Shown: positions 7,596 to 14,916 of the stretch, piece after piece | How positions within the stretch are numbered: the stretch's first letter is position 1 | Layout of the letters: each line of letters begins with the position of its first letter | Assembly: GCA_020343595.1 (NCBI GenBank) | Contig: CP070802.1 | Location: 658,535-703,969 of the forward strand | Length of the DNA: 45,435 nucleotides | Direction of reading: 5' to 3' | Source: Caldifarciminota bacterium | GTDB lineage: Bacteria; Hydrothermota; Tepidihabitantia; SM23-42 | The notes under the pieces: model-generated | What the model was told of the DNA's origin: nothing | Seen by the model: the letters and a program-made list of their open reading frames with translations, nothing else | Databases searched by the model: none | Made by a program: the position numbers and the translations under genes

Positions 7596-9002
7596 GTGAG
7601 TGGCGTTGTAGGTATTATTTCAAAGAAGGATTGTCGGGATGACCTTTTTTATGCAACCGATTATCATTCACATCTCGGTACTTCTTTTGGCGGTATTGCC
7701 GTTTCAGACGGCAACGTACTCGTGAAGAAGATACACAGTATTGCCCGGGTTCAGTTCAAATCACGCTTCAGTGAGGATATTGATTTTATAAATATGCGTG
7801 GCAATGCAGGTGTTGGTGTGATCAGCGACCGTGATACCCAGCCGCTCATTATGAGATTGAAGTTTGGTGAATATGCGCTGTGCGGCACTGGTTACATAAA
7901 CAACCAGGATGAACTCGCCGCTGCGTTAATAGAGGAAGGCGTGGTTTTTTCAGAGATGCCGGGCGGGAATGTGAACCAGATAGAACTCGCCGCTAAACTG
8001 ATTAACAAAGGTAAATCTCTGGTTGAGGGTATCGAGTACATGCATGAACGAATCGATGGGTCCATGTCTTTACTGCTTCTGGGTAGGGAAGGCATATATG
8101 CTGCCCGTGATAGGTACGGACGCACGCCGATGGTGCTCGCAAAGAGAGACGGCGCCCGGGCCGTTGTCACCGAGACATGTTCATACAAGAATCTTGGTTT
8201 CGTGACCGAGAGGGATCTGGGTCCGGGCGAGATCGTTCTGGTGGATACCGGAGGATGCAAGCAGTTGAAGAAACCGCACGATGCCCTGCAATTATGCACT
8301 TTTTTGTTCGTCTACGCAGGTTTTCCTGCCTCAGAATATGAAGGCAAGAACGTAGAGGATTTCAGGGAGAAATCAGGGAAGATAATCGCCAGTAATGACC
8401 ATGTTGAAGTTGACTTCGTTGCTGGCATTGCCGATTCAGGGACGGCCTACGCGCACGGCTACTCACATGAGTCAGGCGTGCCAGTCAAGATCCCCCTTCT
8501 CAAATATACCCCGGGGTGGGCACGGAGCTATGTCCCGCCGGCGCAGGAAACGAGAGATCTCATTGCATTGATGAAACAGATCACGGCTGATACTCTCATT
8601 ACGGGACAGAGGATGGTAATAACCGAAGATTCGATCGTGCGTGGGACGCAGTTGAAGAACTACTTGTTGGTCAAACTCTGGAACGCGGGAGCAAAAGAGG
8701 TGCATGTCCGGCCGGCATGTCCTGCCCTCATGTTTCCCTGCAAGTTTCTGTATTCGACACGACAGCTAGATGAATTGTTCGCGCGTCGGATCATAAAGCA
8801 ATTCCACGGAAAGCATATCGATGATGTTGAGGCCTACCTCGATATCGGTTCAGATGACTACAAAAAGATGATAACTGCCATGGAAAAGGATTTGAATGTC
8901 ACCTCGCTGAGATATCAGAACCTTGATGATATGCTGGCGGCTACCGGATTGTCGGCGGATAGCCTGTGTACGTATTGCTGGACTGGCAAGACGACAAATT
9001 GA
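7596..9002 (+). CDS. PurF-like amidophosphoribosyltransferase paralog with a degenerate glutaminase domain
   Basis: 468 residues from a GTG after AAAGGAGGT. The overall order is that of PurF: an N-terminal class II glutaminase (about 1-230) and a type I phosphoribosyltransferase (about 235-468). The PRPP loop is clear (VITEDSIVRGT, 341-351). All four cysteines that bind the 4Fe-4S cluster in Bacillus-type PurF have counterparts: C234 (LQLCTF), C382 (FPCKF), C458 and C461 (LCTYCWTGK). The glutaminase half is degenerate. The N-terminal nucleophile Cys is Ser2 (MSGVVGI), the usual HVRY arginine region reads GVISDR, and the oxyanion NG is TG (CGTGY, 96-100). It may use free ammonia or act as a regulatory or other transferase. 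I recall similar 'MSG'-type proteins in anaerobes, so this is probably a stable subfamily. No purine gene is adjacent. Confidence 0.82.
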   Translation: MSGVVGIISKKDCRDDLFYATDYHSHLGTSFGGIAVSDGNVLVKKIHSIARVQFKSRFSEDIDFINMRGNAGVGVISDRDTQPLIMRLKFGEYALCGTGYINNQDELAAALIEEGVVFSEMPGGNVNQIELAAKLINKGKSLVEGIEYMHERIDGSMSLLLLGREGIYAARDRYGRTPMVLAKRDGARAVVTETCSYKNLGFVTERDLGPGEIVLVDTGGCKQLKKPHDALQLCTFLFVYAGFPASEYEGKNVEDFREKSGKIIASNDHVEVDFVAGIADSGTAYAHGYSHESGVPVKIPLLKYTPGWARSYVPPAQETRDLIALMKQITADTLITGQRMVITEDSIVRGTQLKNYLLVKLWNAGAKEVHVRPACPALMFPCKFLYSTRQLDELFARRIIKQFHGKHIDDVEAYLDIGSDDYKKMITAMEKDLNVTSLRYQNLDDMLAATGLSADSLCTYCWTGKTTN

Positions 9003-9038
9003 TGTGGGGGCACATTTGAGCTACTGATCCCCCCCACA
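9003..9038. other. Inverted repeat between convergent genes
   Basis: TGTGGGGG (9003-9010) and CCCCCACA (9031-9038) can form an 8-bp stem with a 20-base loop. It lies between the PurF-like gene and the convergent 2H phosphoesterase gene and covers the latter's stop codon. There is no T-run on either side, so it is a weak candidate for a shared terminator. Confidence 0.3.
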
Positions 9039-9698
9039 CGGGAAGCGTGAGAGGCAGCGCCAACCTGTTGGCTCACCTTCTGTGTAGTAGAGGAAGATCT
9101 CCCTCGCACGAAATTTGATATTCATCATATTCCCGGTACACTGGATGACCCTTTGCCTGGTCTTTGTATCTAGCTTCCCGTAAACCAGGCTCAGGTGAGG
9201 CAGGTATTCTTCAGTATCTGTCTGTTCGAAAACCGTGCACGCAGACGAATGGGCGTTCATTATTTCCGGCGTTTTGTCTGCCCGTAAGAAGATACATTGG
9301 AAATATCTATCATGATGTGCCACTCGATTTAGCCGAATGTCGAAGGGTGGTATCGAGGTGGCTAACTCTCTTGTTCTGGAAATGGCCGCGGCTATGGGAA
9401 GGTTGATTTCTCCAATCAATGTTACATGTGGTTCGAACGCAGGTGTTGAGTGTTCGCGGCTTAATCTTGCGATCAAGGAACTCAACTCATCGGCGATCTC
9501 TCCTTCGGGCATGAACCATAGAGAGAATACATCGTCTTTTCTGCCTTCCTTCACTCGTTCGTGCTCTGCTGCCACTAATTCCTTGCGCCTTTCATTCGCC
9601 TTTCTACCCTTGCGTGTGTACTTTGATTTATCTCTGTGTACGCGGGTCGGTTTGTGTGGCGCGCGCTGCTTTATCTTTCTCTTTATGCTGATCTTCAT
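9021..9698 (-). CDS. 2H phosphoesterase (2'-5' RNA ligase / cyclic phosphodiesterase fold) with a basic N-terminal tail
   Basis: 225 residues. The two catalytic H-x-[ST]-hydrophobic motifs of the 2H superfamily are both present: PHVTLIG with H91 and PHLSLVYG with H168, about 77 residues apart, as expected for two half-barrels. Such enzymes open 2',3'-cyclic phosphates or cleave 2'-5' bonds in RNA or small nucleotides. Before the fold lies a 55-residue tail that is more than one third Lys/Arg and probably disordered; it may bind RNA. The tail is likely real: a promoter (TTGCTT, 17-base spacer, TATATT) ends 24 bases before this ATG. A start inside at Val42 (GTG after AAGGA) is possible. The substrate is unknown. 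Confidence 0.75.
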   Translation of the reverse strand: MKISIKRKIKQRAPHKPTRVHRDKSKYTRKGRKANERRKELVAAEHERVKEGRKDDVFSLWFMPEGEIADELSSLIARLSREHSTPAFEPHVTLIGEINLPIAAAISRTRELATSIPPFDIRLNRVAHHDRYFQCIFLRADKTPEIMNAHSSACTVFEQTDTEEYLPHLSLVYGKLDTKTRQRVIQCTGNMMNIKFRAREIFLYYTEGEPTGWRCLSRFPCGGDQ

Positions 9699-9722
9699 CG
9701 CCTGCTTGGGATAACCTTATTT

Positions 9723-9751
9723 AATATAGCACAAGAATAAGAAAGAAGCAA
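9723..9751 (-). promoter_or_regulatory. Promoter of the 2H phosphoesterase gene
   Basis: Minus-strand TTGCTT (9746-9751), 17-base spacer, TATATT (9723-9728). Confidence 0.45.
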
Positions 9752-9791
9752 GAGTCCCCCTTAGACACTGCCATGTATGCCTCTTAGGTTA

Positions 9792-9819
9792 TTGACAGTA
9801 CTCGATAACCGACTATTAT
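9792..9819 (+). promoter_or_regulatory. Rubrerythrin promoter
   Basis: TTGACA (9792-9797), 16-base spacer, TATTAT (9814-9819). The leader to the ATG is about 98 bases, longer than at most genes here. It holds only a small TTCG-loop hairpin near 9831-9842, and I see no known riboswitch or clear repressor box in it. Confidence 0.6.
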
Positions 9820-9923
9820 TGTGGGGTTAATACTTCGGTATACCTGAGCAAATGTGAAATAATTTAACAGTGTGATTTGATTATTGGTGGAGCAATCCCT
9901 AAATAGAATAAAGGAGGTTTTAA

Positions 9924-10502
9924 ATGGGTAAGTCCATAAAAGGTTCAAAAACCGAGAAGAATTTGCTGGCTGCTTTCGCTGGCGAGTCACAGGCCAGGAA
10001 TAGATATACCTATTTCGCATCGAAGGCCCGTAAAGAGGGATTCGAGCAAATCAGTGCGATATTCATTGAAACGGCTGAAAATGAAAAAGAGCATGCAAAA
10101 GTCTTCTTCAAGTATCTGGAGGGTGGTGAAGTGGAGATCACTGCCGGCTATCCGGCCGGTGTCATCGCCGACACCAAGACTAATCTTGAAGAAGCGGCAG
10201 CCGGCGAGAAAATGGAATGGTCGACCATCTATGCTGATTTTGCCAGAGTCGCAAAGGAAGAAGGATTCGACGATGTGGCCGTTTCATTTGAGCAGATCGC
10301 GAAGGTTGAGAAATTTCACGAGGCGCGCTACAGGAAACTCATCAGCAACATCGCGGATGGCGCAGTTTTCAAGAGGAAGACAGCGGTGAAATGGCACTGC
10401 AGGAATTGTGGGTATGTCCACGAAGGACCTGAAGCACCTCAGGAATGTCCGGCTTGCAAGCATCCTCAGTCACATTACGAATTGCTTGCAGAGAATTTTT
10501 AG
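9924..10502 (+). CDS. rbr: Rubrerythrin
   Basis: 192 residues, against about 191 in classical rubrerythrin. Residues 10-145 are the four-helix ferritin-like domain with the di-iron ligands E21, E54, H57, E95, E98 and the VEKFHE motif at 128-133. Residues about 155-192 are a rubredoxin-like FeS4 domain with the two pairs CRNCGYV and CPACKHP. The enzyme reduces hydrogen peroxide to water in the cytoplasm with electrons that reach the FeS4 site from a NAD(P)H-rubredoxin or ferredoxin reductase. It is part of the oxygen defence of anaerobes. A perfect AAAGGAGG precedes the ATG, which suggests high expression. The DUF2892 gene follows after 52 bases with its own promoter. No PerR-type box was recognised. 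Confidence 0.96.
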   Translation: MGKSIKGSKTEKNLLAAFAGESQARNRYTYFASKARKEGFEQISAIFIETAENEKEHAKVFFKYLEGGEVEITAGYPAGVIADTKTNLEEAAAGEKMEWSTIYADFARVAKEEGFDDVAVSFEQIAKVEKFHEARYRKLISNIADGAVFKRKTAVKWHCRNCGYVHEGPEAPQECPACKHPQSHYELLAENF

Positions 10503-10509
10503 ACTGTCT

Positions 10510-10538
10510 TTGACATATTTCCGCTCGTAATCTATACC
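10510..10538 (+). promoter_or_regulatory. Promoter of the DUF2892 gene
   Basis: TTGACA (10510-10515), 17-base spacer, TATACC (10533-10538). Confidence 0.5.
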
Positions 10539-10554
10539 ATAACAGGAGGCTAGC

Positions 10555-10755
10555 ATGAAGCTCAACATGGGTTCAATGGACCGGATCATCAGACTGCTGA
10601 TCACCCTTGTCATCGTGATCTTACTCGTTGCTGGAGTTTTGAAAGGTGCTCTTGCTGTTGTCCTGGGTATTATCGCGATCATCTTCTTTGTGACCAGCGT
10701 GTTCGGCTTTTGTCCCCTGTATGTGATCTTCGGTCTCGCGACCAAGAAGAAATAG
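10555..10755 (+). CDS. DUF2892 small membrane protein
   Basis: 66 residues. It begins MKLNMGSMDRIIRLLI, the typical DUF2892 opening (NMG-x-x-DR-x-x-R), followed by two hydrophobic helices at about 13-32 and 34-60 and a Lys-rich end. This domain occurs alone or joined to rhodanese in YgaP-like proteins, where it forms a small inner-membrane helical hairpin. An ACAGGAGG site precedes the ATG. Location after rubrerythrin fits a redox or sulfide-stress setting, but no function is proven for the stand-alone form. Confidence 0.85.
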   Translation: MKLNMGSMDRIIRLLITLVIVILLVAGVLKGALAVVLGIIAIIFFVTSVFGFCPLYVIFGLATKKK

Positions 10756-10942
10756 CATCATTTACGTAGCCGGTAAAGGACCTTTTTTCATCAATAATAC
10801 AGCAAAATACCCTGAAAAAACAGGTTAATGTCCGTCGAATGAGGGGAAGTGAAACATTATTTCGCCTTCGACGTATAACATATTATAGAACTACAGCAGG
10901 TAGTGTTGTCTTTTATTGGGACTTATTGATAAAGGAGGTCAT

Positions 10943-11776
10943 ATGACGAGCATGATTGCAGCACTGCTGGTTGCGGCACAGGCTTTGAATCCGTCGATAT
11001 CTGTCGTTGCGCCAAATACCCTGGTCAGTATCTTTGAAAAGACCGAAGAATTCCGTCAAACCTACAGCGTGCCTTCGGGCACAAAAGTGCAGGTTAAGAA
11101 TGCAAATGGAGAAATCAAGATCAGCAAGTGGTCCGAGGATTATGTTGAGGTCTACGCCGAGAAGAAGACGAATTACGGTGAGGATGAGTTGGCAAAAGTG
11201 AACATCGAAGTCACCGTCGATGATGTGATGAAGATACGAACGAAATATCTGGAAAAGAACGTGCGTGTGTCAGTAAAATACGACATTAAGGTCCCTGAAG
11301 GTGTGACCGTTCAGGAAGTCAGGACCTCAAACGGTGAAATAGAACTGAACGGAACAGCGGGTAACACGAAGGCGATGACATCGAACGGGGAAATTTATGT
11401 TTTTGACGTGGAGGGAATTGTCAGCCTGGAGACTTCTAATGGTGAAATAGAGGTCAGGCGGACCTCCGGAGTGCTGGAGGCAAATACCTCAAACGGTGAA
11501 GTCCATGTCGAAGTCCACAGCATACCCGAGGATGGCACGAACATCTCATCGAGCAATGGTTCGATCGATGTTTACATAAGCGACGAGGTTAATGCAGACC
11601 TGCGCGCTGCGACCTCGATGGGGAATGTACACCTAAAAGATCTTGAGTTGCGGTCGAGGTTCAAGGTCACATCTCAGGCTTCGACCCTGCTTACGGGTGA
11701 GATCGGCAGAGGTGGAGGTTTGATCTCTGTGAGTACTTCGAATGGCGAGATTGAACTGCACAGGCTGAAAAAGTAA
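10943..11776 (+). CDS. Exported DUF4097 beta-solenoid protein
   Basis: 277 residues from the ATG at 10943, which is correctly spaced after AAAGGAGG. The upstream TTG at 10916 has no such support. Residues 1-20 are a weak signal peptide. From about residue 50 the protein is a regular repeat of the phrase [TS]-[SA]-N-G-[ES]-[IV]-x-[ILV]. It occurs about eight times (NANGEIKIS, TSNGEIELN, TSNGEIYVF, TSNGEIEVR, TSNGEVHVE, SSNGSIDVY, TSMGNVHLK, TSNGEIELH), roughly every 20-30 residues. This is the DUF4097 / putative adhesin pattern, which folds as a right-handed beta-solenoid with the NG turn stacked. Such proteins often sit next to anti-sigma or envelope-stress genes; here none is adjacent. Role unknown. 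Confidence 0.85.
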   Translation: MTSMIAALLVAAQALNPSISVVAPNTLVSIFEKTEEFRQTYSVPSGTKVQVKNANGEIKISKWSEDYVEVYAEKKTNYGEDELAKVNIEVTVDDVMKIRTKYLEKNVRVSVKYDIKVPEGVTVQEVRTSNGEIELNGTAGNTKAMTSNGEIYVFDVEGIVSLETSNGEIEVRRTSGVLEANTSNGEVHVEVHSIPEDGTNISSSNGSIDVYISDEVNADLRAATSMGNVHLKDLELRSRFKVTSQASTLLTGEIGRGGGLISVSTSNGEIELHRLKK

Positions 11777-11810
11777 AGGATTGCGCTGTCTGTACTTGTG
11801 GCTTGAGTGA

Positions 11811-12428
11811 CTAGTTCTTTCTTAGGATGAAGCCTGTGTCGTTGATGTAAAGATAGAAGGTGTCCGCGCTCGGATATTGATACACTGCTATGCCGTACGC
11901 GGCGTCAACACCTGGGATCTTCTCGGCGTGCTTAAGGAAGAATTCCCAGAGACCCTCTTCAGGATGTATTCGATAGGTCGGGATGGGTTTCATTTCCTCA
12001 GTGATCCTTCGCCCGGATAGCCGCGTGATCCGATAGTAGGCGCCGGCGCCTAGCCAGCGCAAAACCGTCCCCCATCTCAAAAAGTATCCTTCCACCATCC
12101 ATTGTTCGCCCGCCGTTGTGAAAAAATGCATGCGGTTACTTCTTCCATCATAGAATGTTATCCGTGTGCTGTCGCTGACAGATTCGGTAGTTACCCAGCC
12201 GATTTGTTTCTCGTGTGTGTACCGGGCGAATGTCTGTAGAAATAGTGAAAGATATATGAGAGATGATGCGAAGGCCAACATGGTCACAAAGATCAAGAGT
12301 CCGAATATTGATCGCTTTACTCGTGCTCTACCCTTTACAATATTCACTATGATGTTGAAGAACAGGACCAGTGACAAAGTCAGCAGTATCAGCCCACTGA
12401 TGCCGGTTACCAGTACGAATTTGTCCAT
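11811..12428 (-). CDS. Membrane protein of unknown function with a C-terminal soluble domain
   Basis: 205 residues. Helices at about 7-31 and 40-65 anchor it, followed by a soluble domain with the phrases GEQWMVEGYFLRWG and YYRITRLSGRR. I recall a similar pattern (GDEWQ...KW...YRLDRLSGRY) in proteobacterial proteins annotated as 'cation/multidrug efflux pump'. That name is not backed by any transporter feature here, so I do not use it. The ATG at 12428 lies 8 bases after a consensus -10 and has no ribosome binding site, so the mRNA is probably leaderless. The gene converges with the DUF4097 gene. Confidence 0.65.
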   Translation of the reverse strand: MDKFVLVTGISGLILLTLSLVLFFNIIVNIVKGRARVKRSIFGLLIFVTMLAFASSLIYLSLFLQTFARYTHEKQIGWVTTESVSDSTRITFYDGRSNRMHFFTTAGEQWMVEGYFLRWGTVLRWLGAGAYYRITRLSGRRITEEMKPIPTYRIHPEEGLWEFFLKHAEKIPGVDAAYGIAVYQYPSADTFYLYINDTGFILRKN

Positions 12429-12436
12429 TCGTATCG

Positions 12437-12465
12437 ATTATACGATGCGTTTCTCATCAAGTCAA
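12437..12465 (-). promoter_or_regulatory. Promoter giving a leaderless mRNA for the gene at 12428
   Basis: Minus-strand TTGACT (12460-12465), 17-base spacer, TATAAT (12437-12442). Eight bases separate the -10 from the ATG, so transcription should begin at or next to the start codon. Confidence 0.7.
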
Positions 12466-12551
12466 TAGTCTGGCATAGCGATTAACGATTCGGGGAGTGA
12501 TACACAACTTGCATGTTCACGTCAACGAGAATTAAGCCTATGTAACATGCC

Positions 12552-12579
12552 TTGACGCCTAATGACTGTTTCGTATAAT
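12552..12579 (+). promoter_or_regulatory. Promoter of the first DUF6982-like gene
   Basis: TTGACG (12552-12557), 16-base spacer, TATAAT (12574-12579). Leader about 50 bases with AAAGGAGG. Confidence 0.65.
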
Positions 12580-12634
12580 TAGTCGTTCACGCTTTCGAAT
12601 CAGAATCGGTGCACTTTTCTGTAAAGGAGGCCAG

Positions 12635-13078
12635 ATGGATGAAGTTCCTGAGTTTGTGAGAAATCGTATCGTTCTTCATTTTAAGGATAACAGGATGCTC
12701 AAAGGTTACACGCACGATTTTACCCCACTTAGAGACAAGTTCCATCTGATTTCTGAGGAGGACTCTGATAAGGGTAATGTCTACGAAGTCAATTGCTCAG
12801 ATCTCAAGGCGGTGTTTTTCGTTAAATCACTCAAAGGCAATAAAGATTACATCGAGAAGAAACGATTCAGTGACGTTGATGCGGTCGGGCTCAGAGGGTT
12901 GAAGGTGAGAATTGAGTTCCCTGATGGTGAGGTGATTCGGGGAACGAGCTTCGGGTACAGCAGGGCACGAAAAGGCTTTTTCGTCATACCGGTTGACCCT
13001 GGCAGCAATAACGAACGCATCTATGTCGTTACAAACAGACTTCGTGACGTGCGCGTCGGCGCTGAGGCCGAGAAATAG
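12635..13078 (+). CDS. Small DUF6982-like cytoplasmic protein, copy 1
   Basis: 147 residues, no signal peptide or membrane segment. It has two similar halves, each built on a short beta unit: RNRIVLHFKDNRMLKGYTHD near the start and GLKVRIEFPDGEVIRGTSFG near residue 90. A conserved link reads CSDLKAVFFVKSLKG. I recall this 'DGRxLKGYT...DLKAVFFVK' pattern in small proteins of the DUF6982 group, sometimes fused to PilZ or signalling domains. The duplicated 'ng/dG-x-x-x-x-G' halves suggest an SH3- or Sm-like small barrel pair that binds a ligand or peptide. A paralog lies at 16437. Function unknown. Confidence 0.75.
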   Translation: MDEVPEFVRNRIVLHFKDNRMLKGYTHDFTPLRDKFHLISEEDSDKGNVYEVNCSDLKAVFFVKSLKGNKDYIEKKRFSDVDAVGLRGLKVRIEFPDGEVIRGTSFGYSRARKGFFVIPVDPGSNNERIYVVTNRLRDVRVGAEAEK

Positions 13079-13159
13079 CAGCAGAAAAATAAGGATCCCA
13101 CAGCCGTGAATTTTTTTGATCTGCATGGCTGAACTCATAAATCAATCTACTTCCTGCCC

Positions 13160-13188
13160 TTGACACAACATATTCTAGAGCATATTAT
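13160..13188 (+). promoter_or_regulatory. Promoter giving a leaderless mRNA for the exported DUF885 gene
   Basis: TTGACA (13160-13165), 17-base spacer, TATTAT (13183-13188). Six bases later the ATG at 13195 begins, and there is no ribosome binding site. Confidence 0.7.
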
Positions 13189-13194
13189 CAAGAC

Positions 13195-14871
13195 ATGAAA
13201 ATTTCGATAATGGCATGTTTGATTTTATTACTCGGTTTGAACTCTTTTGGTATTTCCGCAGTTCTTGAGCCACTTTCAATGGAGATACTGGAGGAGATAT
13301 GGAGTTTCCATCCCATCGGCGCCACGTATCTCGGTATCCATAAATACGATAAGTATATGCCTGATTACTCCAGAAAGGCGTTGGATTCAAAATTGAAAAA
13401 ACTCAAAGCCCTTCACGACCGCCTGATCGAATTAGACACCCTTACGCTCTCGGCCGATGAGTTGGTGGACTACTACCTGCTGAGGGCTTCTCTCTGCGAT
13501 GAAATATTCGATATCGAGAAAAGTAGGGTCTATGAGAACGATCCCCTCGTATATTCGCGGGCGTGCGTTAATGGTGTTTACACGATCATGATCAGACACG
13601 CCGAATCGGTACGGGCAAAAATGGTCAGCGCAACTCTGCGTCTCAACCAGATACCGAAATTCCTTGAAGTTGCCAGGCAGAATCTGAGACGACCATCTTA
13701 CCTGCTATGCGAGGCGGCGATCGACCAATTGACTGAAGGGGAGCGCTTCATTGAAGAAATATTTGAATACTACAAGGATTCGGTCGAAATTGAGGAGCGG
13801 TTAAACCTAAAGCAGGCAACGATACAGGCGGTTGCATCGATGATGTCCTTTGCTTATTGGCTTGAGCAGAATCAGGATCCGCAAAAGATCTTTATCCTCG
13901 GTGAAGAGAAATACAACTACAAACTGAAGAACGTGCATCTCGTGGACATCACCGCCGATAGCATACTGAAAATAGGTAAACATTATCTCCTTTGGACTGA
14001 GTCAATGATTGACAGCCTGGATGACATGTTAGCACCAGCGCGCCAGGAGAGGGTCGTTCTGCCTTTTGATTTCGGTCCACAGTCTGTCGTTGCATATCGA
14101 ACCGAGGAACTGAGCCAATTGCGTGAGTTCGTGGCGGGGTCGGAACTGGTGACGATACCAGACTTTGTCGGCAAGATTGAGATCGTTGAGACTCCGGGTT
14201 TTCTTGCCGGGCTGGTGCCGGGCGCGGCAATGATGCCGCCCGGTCCCTTTGATAGGTCCAGAAGGAGCCGCTTTTTCACGCCGCGTCTACCGAGGAAATT
14301 TGATCTGGCAGAGGCAGAATACTTCTACAACTACATATACAATCGCTGGTTTCTCGGCGCGGCTATTCACGAAGCCTATCCAGGTCATCATCTTCAGCTG
14401 TCGATCGCCAATAATCATTCTTCGAGTGTGCGCAGGGGGTTTCGTACATTTTTCTTTGTCGAAGGTTGGGCGCTTTACTGCGAAGAATTGATGGTGGCAA
14501 GCGGCCTTTTTGAAGACACGATCGGTGCTCTCATCAATGCCCTTGACGGCGTGAGGTACCGCGCTGCCCGGATCGTCGTCGACGTTAATCTGCAAACAGG
14601 AGTTTTCGGTTACGATGATGCCCTGCGTTTCATGGTAGATACTTTCGGGGGCAGTGATTCCTATTACGCGCGCGAGATAAAAAGATACCTGGGTAATCCG
14701 ATACAGCCGTCGAGCTATCTCGTCGGTAAGCTGCAGATCAACGATCTCATGGATGAGTGCAGGGAAATGTGGGGGGATAATTTTGATTTGAAGGACTTCC
14801 ACGACGAATTGCTCAGCCATGGATCTATCCCGCTCAAGTTGCACAGGATGCTCATGCGTGGGGGTAGATAG
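13195..14871 (+). CDS. DUF885 family zinc metallopeptidase-like protein, exported
   Basis: 558 residues. Residues 1-22 are a signal peptide, which the paralog at 4753-6372 lacks. The metal site is intact: HEAYPGHHLQ at 392-401 and EGWALYCEE from 423, with the family-typical QPSSYLVGKLQI block near the end. The two paralogs align over the C-terminal half (for example VEGWALYCEE and FHDxLLSxGSIP in both). The enzyme is probably a periplasmic or surface peptidase of unknown specificity. The ATG sits 6 bases after a consensus -10 with no Shine-Dalgarno, so translation is probably from a leaderless mRNA. The convergent MATE gene ends 45 bases downstream. Confidence 0.88.
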   Translation: MKISIMACLILLLGLNSFGISAVLEPLSMEILEEIWSFHPIGATYLGIHKYDKYMPDYSRKALDSKLKKLKALHDRLIELDTLTLSADELVDYYLLRASLCDEIFDIEKSRVYENDPLVYSRACVNGVYTIMIRHAESVRAKMVSATLRLNQIPKFLEVARQNLRRPSYLLCEAAIDQLTEGERFIEEIFEYYKDSVEIEERLNLKQATIQAVASMMSFAYWLEQNQDPQKIFILGEEKYNYKLKNVHLVDITADSILKIGKHYLLWTESMIDSLDDMLAPARQERVVLPFDFGPQSVVAYRTEELSQLREFVAGSELVTIPDFVGKIEIVETPGFLAGLVPGAAMMPPGPFDRSRRSRFFTPRLPRKFDLAEAEYFYNYIYNRWFLGAAIHEAYPGHHLQLSIANNHSSSVRRGFRTFFFVEGWALYCEELMVASGLFEDTIGALINALDGVRYRAARIVVDVNLQTGVFGYDDALRFMVDTFGGSDSYYAREIKRYLGNPIQPSSYLVGKLQINDLMDECREMWGDNFDLKDFHDELLSHGSIPLKLHRMLMRGGR

Positions 14872-14916
14872 TCTAGATCAAAGCAACCGCTGTTTATTTT
14901 CCCGACAAAGTGTTGA

